Shown here: positions 1 to 5,977 of the stretch, in pieces
How the letters are laid out: each line of letters opens with the position of its first letter
Position numbering within the stretch: position 1 is the first letter of the stretch
Assembly (NCBI GenBank): GCA_023436515.1
Contig: JAEZIV010000147.1
Location: forward strand, 1-8,640
DNA length: 8,640 bases
DNA from: Bacillota bacterium
GTDB lineage: Bacteria > Bacillota > Clostridia > Acetivibrionales > DSM-1351
Reading direction: 5' to 3'
The notes under the pieces: generated by a model
What the model was told of the DNA's origin: nothing
The model's database searches: none
Seen by the model: the letters and a program-made list of their open reading frames with translations, nothing else
Translations under genes and position numbers: made by a program

Positions 1-1
1 T

Positions 2-301
2 CTCAGAGGAGTTAAAACAGCTACTGTAAATGACTGGAGCGCTATATGCTGGGCTGAGTGTAATATCTATAGATCAATTGAGTTCCCGGGGCTTGAAATA
101 TATGACAGAGTAGGCGGCGGAGACAGCTTTGCCTCGGGGCTGGTGTACGGGTTAATGACCACTGATGATGCACAGAAGGCTGTCAATTACGGTGTTGCTC
201 ATGGTGCTTTAGCCTTGACTACTCCCGGTGACACCTCCATGGCAAGCCTGAAAGAGGTTGAGGGTATAATAAAAGGCTTGGGAGCAAGAGTTGTCAGATA
301 A
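2..301 (+). CDS. kdgK: PfkB-family sugar kinase, C-terminal part; probably 2-keto-3-deoxygluconate kinase (partial, 5' end outside window)
   Basis: The reading frame enters from the left edge and gives 99 residues before TAA. It carries the PfkB signature 2 region: DRVGGGDSFASG at visible residues 35-46. The Asp of GGGD (nt 122-124) is the expected catalytic base that activates the sugar hydroxyl, and the preceding glycines form the anion hole. The exact form DRVGGGDSFASGL, followed by HGALALTTPGDTSM, is typical of the Firmicute proteins annotated as 2-keto-3-deoxygluconate kinase, rather than the DTVGAGD of ribokinases or fructokinases. Such enzymes phosphorylate KDG with ATP to KDPG in the cytoplasm, downstream of pectin or hexuronate breakdown. 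The substrate call is from recalled family resemblance; the upstream substrate-binding residues are not visible. A hairpin terminator follows 36 bases after the stop, so this is the last gene of its transcript. Another PfkB sugar specificity is possible. Confidence 0.8.
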   Translation, partial: LRGVKTATVNDWSAICWAECNIYRSIEFPGLEIYDRVGGGDSFASGLVYGLMTTDDAQKAVNYGVAHGALALTTPGDTSMASLKEVEGIIKGLGARVVR

Positions 302-336
302 TAGCATGTCCTGTCCGTGCTAAGAGCAAAATAATC

Positions 337-365
337 AGCGGGGACCAAAGGGTCACCCGCTTTTT
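337..365 (+). terminator. Rho-independent terminator after the sugar kinase
   Basis: The left arm AGCGGGGACC pairs with GGTCACCCGCT around a four-base loop (aaag), with one bulged base. The stem is GC-rich and is followed directly by a run of five T. It sits 36 bases after the kinase stop codon. Read on the minus strand the same hairpin is followed by GATTATTTT, so it may also stop transcripts coming from hydE, which has no other obvious terminator before it. Confidence 0.8.
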
Positions 366-477
366 GTGCGCTTTAGTATTATTGTGGGTACATGTCGGTG
401 TATTCAGCGTCGGCAGGCTTAACTGCAACCCTTACCACCTGTGCCGATCAGGCTGCCAAACTCCGATAGTGGTGCAC

Positions 478-1515
478 TTAGGCACTGTAATCTCCACGAT
501 CCACCACCAGCTTGTAGCCGATTTTCTCCATTCTTCCGGAAAGACAAAATCTACACTCTGCAGCTTCTTCACCTGTACAGATTTTATTATCATACAGGGA
601 GTATTTCTTTCGGACAGCTACAGGTGAAAGGTTAGGCATTACAACGTTTGCTCCCGCAAGTATACCCTTCTCACGTCCCAGGGGATTGATAGTACCGAGA
701 GCGGTGGTTGCAGGTATAAGTGCTTTCGGGAGCATAAGGCGAAGAAGGCTTATAAGCACAAGTGTCATTTCCAGACTACCTGCTGCTTCTTCTGAAAACA
801 TAGTATCGCTATGGGGAATGAAGGGGCCAATGCCAACCATATGTGGCTTGAACTCCTTAATAAACATCAGGTCCTCAGCCAGATTCTCAGGCGTTTGATA
901 AGGAGAGCCCACCATGAAGCCTGTTCCAACCTGAAAACCTATTTCTTTAAGGTTGTATAAGCATTGCTTTCTGTTATCAAGGGATAGGCTGGACGGATGC
1001 AGCTTGTTGTAGTGTTCAGTGTTTGCTGTTTCATGGCGAAGGAGATAGCGGTCTGCTCCGGCAGCGAAATACTTCTGGTAAGCTGAATAACTTTTTTCGC
1101 CGATAGATAGTGTTATTGCACAGTCCGGGTAACTCTGCTTTATTACTTTAATTATTTCAACTATTAGCTCATCTGAGTAATAATTATCTTCACCACCCTG
1201 CAGAACAAAGGTGCGAAAACCAAGCTCATAGCCGGTTTTACAGCAGTCCAGAATATCATCAGGACTGAGCCTATAACGATCGGCCTTTGAATTTCCAGCT
1301 CGAATACCACAATAATAGCAGTTGTTCTTGCAATAGTTTGTGATCTCAATTAAGCCTCTTGTATAGATGGAATTGCCAAAATTTCGTAAGGCTACTGAGC
1401 GAGCCTTTTCAAAAAGGTATTCACTTGATTCATTGTTAAATTCATTGATAATATGTAAAAACTCGTCTCTCTCCAAATGTTGGGTTTCGTATAATTTGTC
1501 AATCAAGGATTTCAT
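478..1515 (-). CDS. hydE: [FeFe] hydrogenase H-cluster radical SAM maturase HydE
   Basis: The gene encodes 345 residues, the usual HydE length. HydE is a cytoplasmic radical SAM enzyme that acts with HydG and HydF to build the di-iron subcluster of the [FeFe]-hydrogenase H-cluster. The radical SAM cysteine motif CX3CX2C is at C62, C66 and C69 (YCKNNCYYCG), and LQGGED follows at 105-110. A second C-terminal cysteine set, C313, C321 and C324 (CX7CX2C), matches the accessory Fe-S cluster site known from Thermotoga HydE and missing in many homologues. The sequence ends in a VVDRGDY-type tail normal for the family. The ATG at 1515 is preceded by AGAAAGG at 1528-1534, a modest ribosome site about 12 bases away, and no better in-frame start is seen. 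A TGGTATAAT promoter element lies about 90 bases upstream. hydF, hydG and a hydrogenase are not in the window, so the gene appears to be transcribed alone. Biotin synthase or PylB are the nearest alternatives; the second cysteine set and start-to-end resemblance favour HydE. Confidence 0.95.
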   Translation of the reverse strand: MKSLIDKLYETQHLERDEFLHIINEFNNESSEYLFEKARSVALRNFGNSIYTRGLIEITNYCKNNCYYCGIRAGNSKADRYRLSPDDILDCCKTGYELGFRTFVLQGGEDNYYSDELIVEIIKVIKQSYPDCAITLSIGEKSYSAYQKYFAAGADRYLLRHETANTEHYNKLHPSSLSLDNRKQCLYNLKEIGFQVGTGFMVGSPYQTPENLAEDLMFIKEFKPHMVGIGPFIPHSDTMFSEEAAGSLEMTLVLISLLRLMLPKALIPATTALGTINPLGREKGILAGANVVMPNLSPVAVRKKYSLYDNKICTGEEAAECRFCLSGRMEKIGYKLVVDRGDYSA

Positions 1516-1790
1516 AAATATTCATTGCCTTTCTGTTAGTTTTGTAAGTTTGATGGCTGCTAATAATAAAGAAGTTCAATTCCTAGTAAATCTATAATGA
1601 TTATATTATACCACGTTGAGGGAACTATAACCATACCTTATAGAAAAGATTGATAATATTATAACAAATTATTAATTTCTCCATAACAAGAGAGGAGTAA
1701 TCACTCATTAATGAGCTTTCGACTTGATAAGCACGCATACTATGCAGTATTCTGCTTTCATGGCTTTAGCTATAGGGGACTTGAGTTAAT
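1516..1790. other. Intergenic region between hydE and cysK
   Basis: This AT-rich gap holds the hydE leader and -10 element on the minus strand. It also contains a perfect 12-bp palindrome CTCATTAATGAG at 1704-1715 and a short hairpin, ATACT/AGTAT around ATGC, near 1737-1750. A plus-strand open frame beginning inside the palindrome is listed separately as a possible transposase remnant. No RNA gene is recognised here. Confidence 0.5.
1605..1613 (-). promoter_or_regulatory. Extended -10 promoter element for hydE
   Basis: On the minus strand the sequence reads TGGTATAAT, an exact -10 hexamer (plus-strand 1605-1610) with an upstream TG one base away, as in extended -10 promoters. At 17-bp spacing the -35 position reads TGGTTA, which is weak. 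Transcription would begin near 1598, giving a leader of about 80 bases before hydE. Inferred from sequence only. Confidence 0.5.
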
Positions 1791-1845
1791 AAAAAGGCAG
1801 ATAGATCAGGTGTGCTGCACCTGCCATCTGCCTCCTTTAAGCTGA
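1711..1845 (+). pseudogene. Possible N-terminal remnant of an IS200/IS605-type TnpA transposase (44-codon open frame)
   Basis: A frame of 44 codons opens with MSFRLDKHAYYAVFCFH. The opening resembles, from memory, the start of many clostridial IS200-like Y1 transposases, which begin with a (M)xxRLDKxAHxVYxLxxHL pattern. The resemblance stops after about 17 residues, and neither the HUH histidine pair nor the catalytic tyrosine is present, so it cannot be a working transposase. GGAG at 1694-1697 is 13 bases before the ATG, rather far. The last third of the frame runs antisense through the cysK terminator, so the frame there is probably accidental. It may be a decayed insertion-sequence end or a coincidence; the call is weak. 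Confidence 0.2.
1791..1832 (-). terminator. Rho-independent terminator after cysK
   Basis: On the minus strand GGCAGAT pairs with ATCTGCC as the outer stem, and CAGGTG pairs with CACCTG as the inner stem around a five-base loop, with a small asymmetric internal loop between them. A run of five T follows (A at plus 1791-1795), then ATTAA. It begins 15 bases after the cysK stop codon. Confidence 0.85.
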
Positions 1846-1847
1846 TT

Positions 1848-2780
1848 TTATTCTGAGAATAATGGAGTGGAGAGATATCTTTCACCTGTATCAGGGAGTA
1901 ACACAACTATTGTCTTACCTGCATTTTCAGGTCTCTTTGCAACTTCTGTGGCAGCCCACAGCGCTGCCCCTGAGGAAATACCCACCAGCAAGCCCTCTAC
2001 TCTTGATACCTCTCTGCCTGAGGTAAAGGCATCCTCGTTTTCTACCGTGATAATTTCGTCATAAATCTTTGTGTTTAATGTATCAGGAACAAAGCCGGCA
2101 CCAATTCCCTGAATTTTATGGGCTCCCGGTGTTCCCTTTGACAGAACCGGTGAGCCTGCAGGCTCAACAGCAACTATTTTAACATCGGGGTTCTTGGATT
2201 TTAGGAATTCACCTACTCCGCTAATGGTTCCGCCTGTTCCGATTCCTGCTACAAAAATATCTACCCTTCCGTCGGTATCCTCCCAAATTTCAGGCCCTGT
2301 AGTAGCCTTGTGCACTGCAGGATTTGCAGGATTTACAAACTGTCCCGGCAGGAAGCTGTTGGGAGTTTCCTTCGCAAGCTCTTCAGCCTTGGCTATAGCA
2401 CCCTTCATGCCCTTTGAGCCTTCTGTGAGAACCAACTCGGCGCCGTAAGCCTTCAGGAGGTTTCTTCTCTCAATACTCATTGTTTCAGGCATAGTCAGAA
2501 TGATTTTATAGCCTCTTGCAGCAGCAACTGAGGCAAGGCCTATTCCGGTATTTCCGCTTGTAGGCTCGATTATCACTGACTCAGGCTTTAGCAGGCCCTT
2601 TGCTTCGGCATCATCAATCATAGCCTTTGCAATTCTATCCTTAACACTTCCGGCAGGGTTGAAGTATTCAAGTTTAGCAATCAGTGTAGCTTTTAGCGCA
2701 TGCTTGGTTTCATAATTTGATAGCTCCAGCAGTGGTGTCCTTCCAATTAAATCAGTTAGGCTTTTAGATATTTTTGACAT
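1848..2780 (-). CDS. cysK: Cysteine synthase A (O-acetylserine sulfhydrylase), PLP-dependent
   Basis: The 310-residue product is full length for CysK, a cytoplasmic homodimer that makes L-cysteine and acetate from O-acetyl-L-serine and sulfide. The PLP Schiff-base lysine is K47 in NPAGSVKDR. The substrate loop TSGNTG is at 74-79, the phosphate-binding GTGGT at 181-185, and GISSGAA at 267-273 supplies the serine that contacts the PLP ring nitrogen. The ATG at 2780 has a strong ribosome site, AAAGGAGA (plus 2789-2796), 8 bases upstream. It has its own near-consensus promoter and its own terminator, so it is transcribed alone. No cysE (serine acetyltransferase) is adjacent. The C-terminal end is short, as in the CysK type, with no CBS-domain extension. 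CysM or a cystathionine beta-synthase-like enzyme is less likely given the motif set. Confidence 0.95.
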   Translation of the reverse strand: MSKISKSLTDLIGRTPLLELSNYETKHALKATLIAKLEYFNPAGSVKDRIAKAMIDDAEAKGLLKPESVIIEPTSGNTGIGLASVAAARGYKIILTMPETMSIERRNLLKAYGAELVLTEGSKGMKGAIAKAEELAKETPNSFLPGQFVNPANPAVHKATTGPEIWEDTDGRVDIFVAGIGTGGTISGVGEFLKSKNPDVKIVAVEPAGSPVLSKGTPGAHKIQGIGAGFVPDTLNTKIYDEIITVENEDAFTSGREVSRVEGLLVGISSGAALWAATEVAKRPENAGKTIVVLLPDTGERYLSTPLFSE

Positions 2781-2875
2781 ATATATACTCTCCTTTATAT
2801 TATTATATTTCGTTAATATATTTTCTAAACTTCAAGACAAATTTCATATATTTCATATATAAATACTATGATTTG

Positions 2876-2904
2876 ATTATAAAGCAGCAATTTTCAATTG
2901 TCAA
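2876..2904 (-). promoter_or_regulatory. Near-consensus sigma-A promoter for cysK
   Basis: On the minus strand a perfect TTGACA (plus 2899-2904) is separated by exactly 17 bp from a perfect TATAAT (plus 2876-2881). Transcription should start near 2869, giving a leader of about 88 bases. The leader holds tandem TATGAAAT units and one arm of an inverted repeat described in the findings. A promoter this strong usually needs a repressor to be switchable, which fits the repeats around it (inference). Confidence 0.8.
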
Positions 2905-2919
2905 TAGATAATTATAAAA

Positions 2920-2942
2920 AAACATATAAATATTATATGTTT
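2920..2942. repeat. Perfect AT-only inverted repeat (10-bp arms, 3-base loop)
   Basis: AAACATATAA at 2920-2929 is perfectly complementary to TTATATGTTT at 2933-2942. On the minus strand the hairpin runs straight into a T-tract (A-run at plus 2916-2920), like a weak AT-rich terminator. It lies between the cysK -35 box and the divergent gene's promoter, so it may insulate the two promoters or act as an operator. Confidence 0.5.
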
Positions 2943-2951
2943 AGTATGAAA

Positions 2952-2980
2952 TTGTCTTTGAGTAACTATGCTTGTATATT
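2952..2980 (+). promoter_or_regulatory. Candidate promoter for the DUF362-ferredoxin gene
   Basis: TTGTCT at 2952-2957 and TATATT at 2975-2980 are separated by 17 bp. They match the consensus at 4 of 6 and 5 of 6 positions. The predicted start near 2987 falls inside the 43-bp palindrome at 2971-3013, and the -10 box itself lies in the left arm. This is the best-spaced pair seen ahead of the gene, though AT-rich DNA gives such matches easily. Confidence 0.45.
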
Positions 2981-3013
2981 ATCAATAATAAGTTATTATA
3001 GATAATATACAAG
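2971..3013. repeat. 43-bp near-perfect palindrome, probable operator
   Basis: Two 21-bp arms flank a single central base (G2992). They are fully complementary except for one A/A mismatch, at position 14 from either outer end. Each outer arm begins CTTGTATATTATC and is perfect over 13 bp. On the plus strand no T-run follows, so it is not a normal terminator. Its overlap with the proposed -10 box and start site of the downstream gene suggests an operator, or else a strong hairpin at the 5' end of that transcript. Confidence 0.7.
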
Positions 3014-3075
3014 CTCAAGGGAAAATAATTCTGACAGACTTAATGTGTTTAGACCACAATGGGGGAAATGATAAC

Positions 3076-4242
3076 ATGGAAAAGGTGGCTTTGCTTAAAT
3101 GTACCGAATATGATGTAGATAAAATTGAGGAAGCCCTCAGGAAGGGCTTTGAGCTTCTGGGAGGAGACGCCTTTCTTCGAAGGTTAATCCCCCATGACAG
3201 CAAGGTATTGCTTAAGCCAAATTTTCTCAGTGTTGTAGAGAAGGGATCTCCAATTATAACACATTACGCAGTTTTTGAAGCAGTGGTAAGAATAGTCCGG
3301 AAATACAGCAGCAATATTTCCTTTGGAGATTCTCCCGGACAGGAGGATACCCGGAGGGCCGCGGAAAAGTCCGGTATGATGGAAATTGCTGAAAAGTACG
3401 GCGTCAGCTATGCTGATTTTAACAGGGAAATTGTACACTGTGAGCTTGATAACCCCATAAGGTACAGGTTTTGGACGGTAGCTAAGGCTGCTTATGAGGC
3501 TGATGTGGTTATAACACTTCCAAAGCTTAAAACCCATGCAATGATGTACTATACAGGAGCTGTTAAGAATCAGTTCGGTTGTATTCCCGGTGGACAAAAG
3601 GCACAATGGCATACAAAGCTACCCGATGCGGCAAGCTTCAGCAGGATGCTGCTGGATTTGAATTCTGTTGTAAAGACCAGCTTTGCAATTCTGGACGGCA
3701 TAGTAGCAATGGAAGGTAACGGACCTCGTAATGGTACACCTAAAAAGATGAATACACTTATCATGGGGGAATCCCTTACTGCTGTCGATTCTGCCGCAGT
3801 AAGGCTTATAGGCTACGATAATGTTCTATCGGTTCCCTTTTTAAAGGCAGCTTATGATACAAAGTGGGGGGCAGTGCTTCCCGAAGAGATAAAGGTCATG
3901 GGTGAAAGTATAGCTAGTATGAAGTGTGAGGACTTTAAGCTTTCCAGAAATGCAAAGATGATTAATTTCCTCACTCCCGGTTTGACGCGTCTTGTATCCT
4001 CCCTCACTGCCCCCGATCCGGTGCTGGAGGAGGATAAATGTATTGGCTGCAGGCTCTGTGATGAGGCTTGTCCTGAAAAATCAACGGTAATATCCTTTGT
4101 TGAGAATAATGGAAAAACCATACCAAGGTGGAATTATAAGAAATGTATCAGATGCTTCTGCTGTCAGGAGCTCTGCCCTAAGGGTGCCATTGCTACCAGA
4201 GAGAAGGCTTTAAGTAAACTTCTGGGGTTAGACAAAAGATAG
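3076..4242 (+). CDS. DUF362 domain protein with C-terminal 2x[4Fe-4S] ferredoxin domain
   Basis: The start is set at the ATG at 3076 (388 residues) because GGGGGAAA at 3061-3068 is a good ribosome site; the ATG at 3043, eleven codons earlier, has none. Residues 1 to about 300 are a DUF362 domain, with recognisable segments LLKPNF (45-50), LPKLKTH (148-154), GAVKNQFG (161-168) and LDGIVAMEGNGP (206-217). A bacterial-type ferredoxin module follows, with two CX2CX2CX3CP sets: C322/C325/C328/C332 and C357/C360/C363/C367, plus an extra C362 inside the second set. This predicts two [4Fe-4S] clusters. No signal peptide or membrane segment is seen, so it should be a cytoplasmic electron-transfer or redox-linked protein. 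The biochemical function of DUF362 is not established and I do not assign one. The gene stands alone, divergent from cysK, with several inverted repeats over its promoter, and is followed by the serS T-box unit. Confidence 0.9.
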   Translation: MEKVALLKCTEYDVDKIEEALRKGFELLGGDAFLRRLIPHDSKVLLKPNFLSVVEKGSPIITHYAVFEAVVRIVRKYSSNISFGDSPGQEDTRRAAEKSGMMEIAEKYGVSYADFNREIVHCELDNPIRYRFWTVAKAAYEADVVITLPKLKTHAMMYYTGAVKNQFGCIPGGQKAQWHTKLPDAASFSRMLLDLNSVVKTSFAILDGIVAMEGNGPRNGTPKKMNTLIMGESLTAVDSAAVRLIGYDNVLSVPFLKAAYDTKWGAVLPEEIKVMGESIASMKCEDFKLSRNAKMINFLTPGLTRLVSSLTAPDPVLEEDKCIGCRLCDEACPEKSTVISFVENNGKTIPRWNYKKCIRCFCCQELCPKGAIATREKALSKLLGLDKR

Positions 4243-4308
4243 TTCCTTTTTATCGAGGAACAAATCAAACTGGCTGTAATGAAGAAATCAAGCAAGCATT
4301 AATTTTTC

Positions 4309-4337
4309 TTGAAAACCGGGATAAAAGAATATATAAT
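4309..4337 (+). promoter_or_regulatory. Promoter of the serS T-box leader
   Basis: TTGAAA at 4309-4314, 17 bp of spacer and a perfect TATAAT at 4332-4337 make a good sigma-A promoter. The start would be near 4344, about 55 bases before Stem I of the T-box and some 340 bases before the serS start codon. Confidence 0.75.
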
Positions 4338-4397
4338 AGTGCATATTAATATTTGTATAAAGTTTACTAGGATAAATGATTTGTCCTTAATATAAGC

Positions 4398-4632
4398 ACA
4401 AGCGATGATAAAAGAAAAGGTTTAGGTATTTCTACAGAGAGCCGGTGGTTGGTGCAAATCGGTGAAAGGCTAAATCGGTCCACTTTTTGAGCTTTCGATT
4501 AAATGTCGAAAGGTTTGTACCCTATACAGTACAAGGTTTGAGTGGTCGGTACATTTGTAACGGCAATTTGGGTGGCAACGCGGAATACTTTCGTCCCAGT
4601 GTTTAGTTTTGGGATGGAAGTTTTTTATTTTC
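4398..4632 (+). ncRNA. T-box riboswitch (serine, UCC specifier) controlling serS
   Basis: All hallmarks are present in order. The K-turn/GA motif AAGCGATGA is at 4400-4408, with its partner TGAGCTT ending at 4494. AGAGAG (4436-4441) is followed by the apical CCGGTGGTTGGTG region (from 4442). A TTTAG/CTAAA helix (4421-4425 with 4470-4474) bounds the specifier loop, whose 3' side reads TCGGTCCA, so the specifier is TCC (Ser, 4479-4481) followed by the usual A. Two hairpins come next: CTTTCGA/TCGAAAG (4492-4512) and TTGTAC/GTACAA (4515-4534). The conserved T-box GGGTGGCAACGCGG (4570-4583) ends the sensor. The base after TGG is C4576, which would pair with the G discriminator of tRNA-Ser. Uncharged tRNA-Ser should stabilise the antiterminator and switch on serS. 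Stem borders are by eye. Confidence 0.95.
4588..4632 (+). terminator. T-box attenuator (Rho-independent terminator) ahead of serS
   Basis: CTTTCGTCCCA (4588-4598) pairs with TGGGATGGAAG (4610-4620), allowing G-U pairs, and is followed by TTTTTTATTTT. The left arm lies immediately 3' of the T-box sequence, so forming the antiterminator and forming the terminator are mutually exclusive, as in class I transcriptional T-boxes. Confidence 0.9.
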
Positions 4633-4686
4633 ATGGTGGGGCTGCCTTTGTTTTTGTATTAAATTATTAGATTGGAGAGAGCTGTT

Positions 4687-5964
4687 ATGTTGGATTTAAG
4701 ATTTGTCAGAGAAAACCCTGAAATTGTAAAGCAGAATATAAGGAACAAGTTCCAGGATAAGAAGCTGGGCCTTGTTGATGAGGTTATTGCCCTGGATGCA
4801 GAGCTGAGAAGTGCAAAGCAGGAAGCGGAGGCATTAAGAGCAGATAGAAACAAGATTTCAAAGCAGATAGGCGGATTAATGGCTCAGGGCAAAAAGGATG
4901 AGGCGGAAGTTTTAAAGCAGAAGGTTAACGCTGAGGCCGCACGTCTTGCTGAACTTGAAGTCAAAGAAAATGAGCTTGAAGCAAAAGTTAAGACTATTAT
5001 GATGACTATTCCGAATATAATCGATCCAAGTGTTCCACTGGGGAAGGACGACAGTGAGAATGTGGAGGTGGAACGCTTTGGTGAGCCGGCTCTAAAGGAT
5101 TTTGATGTGCCATACCATACTGAAATAATGGAGAAGTTGAGCGGGATTGATCTGGATAGTGCAAGGAAGGTAGCAGGCAACGGCTTTTATTATCTTATGG
5201 GGAATATAGCGAGACTTCATTCTGCCGTAATATCATATGCCAGAGATTTCATGATCGACAGGGGGTTTACATACTTCATACCTCCGTTTATGATCAGAAG
5301 CGAGGTTGTAACAGGTGTAATGAGCTTTGCAGAAATGGATGCAATGATGTACAAAATCGAGGGCGAGGATCTCTACCTGATAGGGACCAGTGAACACTCT
5401 ATGATTGGTAAGTTTATTGATACAATTTTGCCTGAAGGTACACTACCCCAGACTTTGACAAGCTACTCACCCTGCTTCAGAAAGGAAAAGGGAGCTCATG
5501 GCCTTGAAGAAAGAGGCGTTTATAGAATACATCAGTTTGAAAAGCAGGAAATGATCGTGGTATGTAAACCGGAGGAAAGTATGGAATGGTACCACAAGCT
5601 CTGGAGAAATACTGTGGACTTGTTCCGCACACTTGATATTCCGGTGAGAACTCTAGAATGCTGCTCAGGGGATTTGGCAGATCTGAAGGTAAAATCGGTT
5701 GATATTGAAGCCTGGTCACCAAGACAGAAAAAGTACTTTGAGGTTGGCAGCTGTTCCAATCTGGGTGATGCCCAGGCCAGACGTCTGAAAATCCGAGTGG
5801 ATGGCGAGAATGGAAAGTACTTTGCTCACACCTTAAACAATACAGTGGTTGCACCTCCTAGAATGCTGATTGCTTTCCTGGAGAACAATCTCAATGCTGA
5901 CGGCTCTGTAAATATTCCCACAGCCTTACAGCCATACATGGGAGGCATGACGGTTATTAAATAG
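4687..5964 (+). CDS. serS: Seryl-tRNA synthetase (class II), atypical motif set
   Basis: The start is the ATG at 4687, with GGAGAGA at 4674-4680 six bases upstream, giving 425 residues beginning MLDLRFVRENPE as in canonical SerRS. The TTG at 4672 would lie within the ribosome site. The enzyme charges tRNA-Ser with serine in the cytoplasm. Residues ~25-105 are a charged helical hairpin, the coiled-coil arm that recognises the long variable arm of tRNA-Ser. Class II motif 2 has R265 in SPCFRKEKG, and motif 3 has R392 in LNNTVVAPPR. The serine-site region reads GTSEHS (233-238) where most bacterial enzymes have a TAE core, and EVGSCSN is at 352-358. These choices look closer to Thermus and archaeal-type SerRS than to the E. 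coli or Bacillus type (recalled comparison). The T-box leader with a Ser specifier independently supports the function. It ends before a strong terminator and forms a single-gene unit. Confidence 0.95.
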   Translation: MLDLRFVRENPEIVKQNIRNKFQDKKLGLVDEVIALDAELRSAKQEAEALRADRNKISKQIGGLMAQGKKDEAEVLKQKVNAEAARLAELEVKENELEAKVKTIMMTIPNIIDPSVPLGKDDSENVEVERFGEPALKDFDVPYHTEIMEKLSGIDLDSARKVAGNGFYYLMGNIARLHSAVISYARDFMIDRGFTYFIPPFMIRSEVVTGVMSFAEMDAMMYKIEGEDLYLIGTSEHSMIGKFIDTILPEGTLPQTLTSYSPCFRKEKGAHGLEERGVYRIHQFEKQEMIVVCKPEESMEWYHKLWRNTVDLFRTLDIPVRTLECCSGDLADLKVKSVDIEAWSPRQKKYFEVGSCSNLGDAQARRLKIRVDGENGKYFAHTLNNTVVAPPRMLIAFLENNLNADGSVNIPTALQPYMGGMTVIK

Positions 5965-5977
5965 AACATAAATCTAC

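Larger units (their letters stand above)
2832..2961. repeat. Inverted repeat pair flanking the cysK promoter (arms 2832-2848 and 2945-2961)
   Basis: The arm TCAAGACAAATTTCATA at 2832-2848 is matched in inverted orientation by TATGAAATTGTCTTTGA at 2945-2961, apart from two single-base indels. The first arm lies in the cysK leader. The second overlaps the -35 element proposed for the divergent DUF362 gene. The placement suits paired binding sites for one regulator of both genes; which regulator is unknown. Confidence 0.5.

Noticed and set aside
364..627. Plus-strand open frame of 87 codons antisense to the end of hydE
   Set aside because: It overlaps the well-supported hydE gene and the kinase terminator T-run, has no ribosome site, and its protein is composition-driven with no recognisable motif.
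3043..3075. Earlier ATG adding 11 residues to the DUF362 protein
   Set aside because: There is no ribosome site before it, while GGGGGAAA lies at proper distance before the ATG at 3076. The extra residues (MCLDHNGGNDN) translate the ribosome site itself.
4242..4261. GTTCCT/AGGAAC hairpin right after the DUF362 stop, considered as a terminator
   Set aside because: The stem is only 6 bp with an 8-base loop and is followed by AAATC, not a T-run. Termination of this gene is unresolved.
4279..4302. Tiny frame MKKSSKH with two adjacent serine codons ahead of serS, like a leader peptide
   Set aside because: It lies upstream of the serS promoter, so it would not be in that leader, and it has no ribosome site. 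The T-box already explains regulation.
4672..4686. TTG start adding MERAV to SerRS
   Set aside because: It would place the start within GGAGAGA, the ribosome site for the ATG at 4687, and SerRS proteins begin at MLDLRF.
5477..5854. Minus-strand open frame of 125 codons within serS
   Set aside because: It is fully inside serS, in the region coding for motif 2 and the serine site, with no start signals or recognisable domain.
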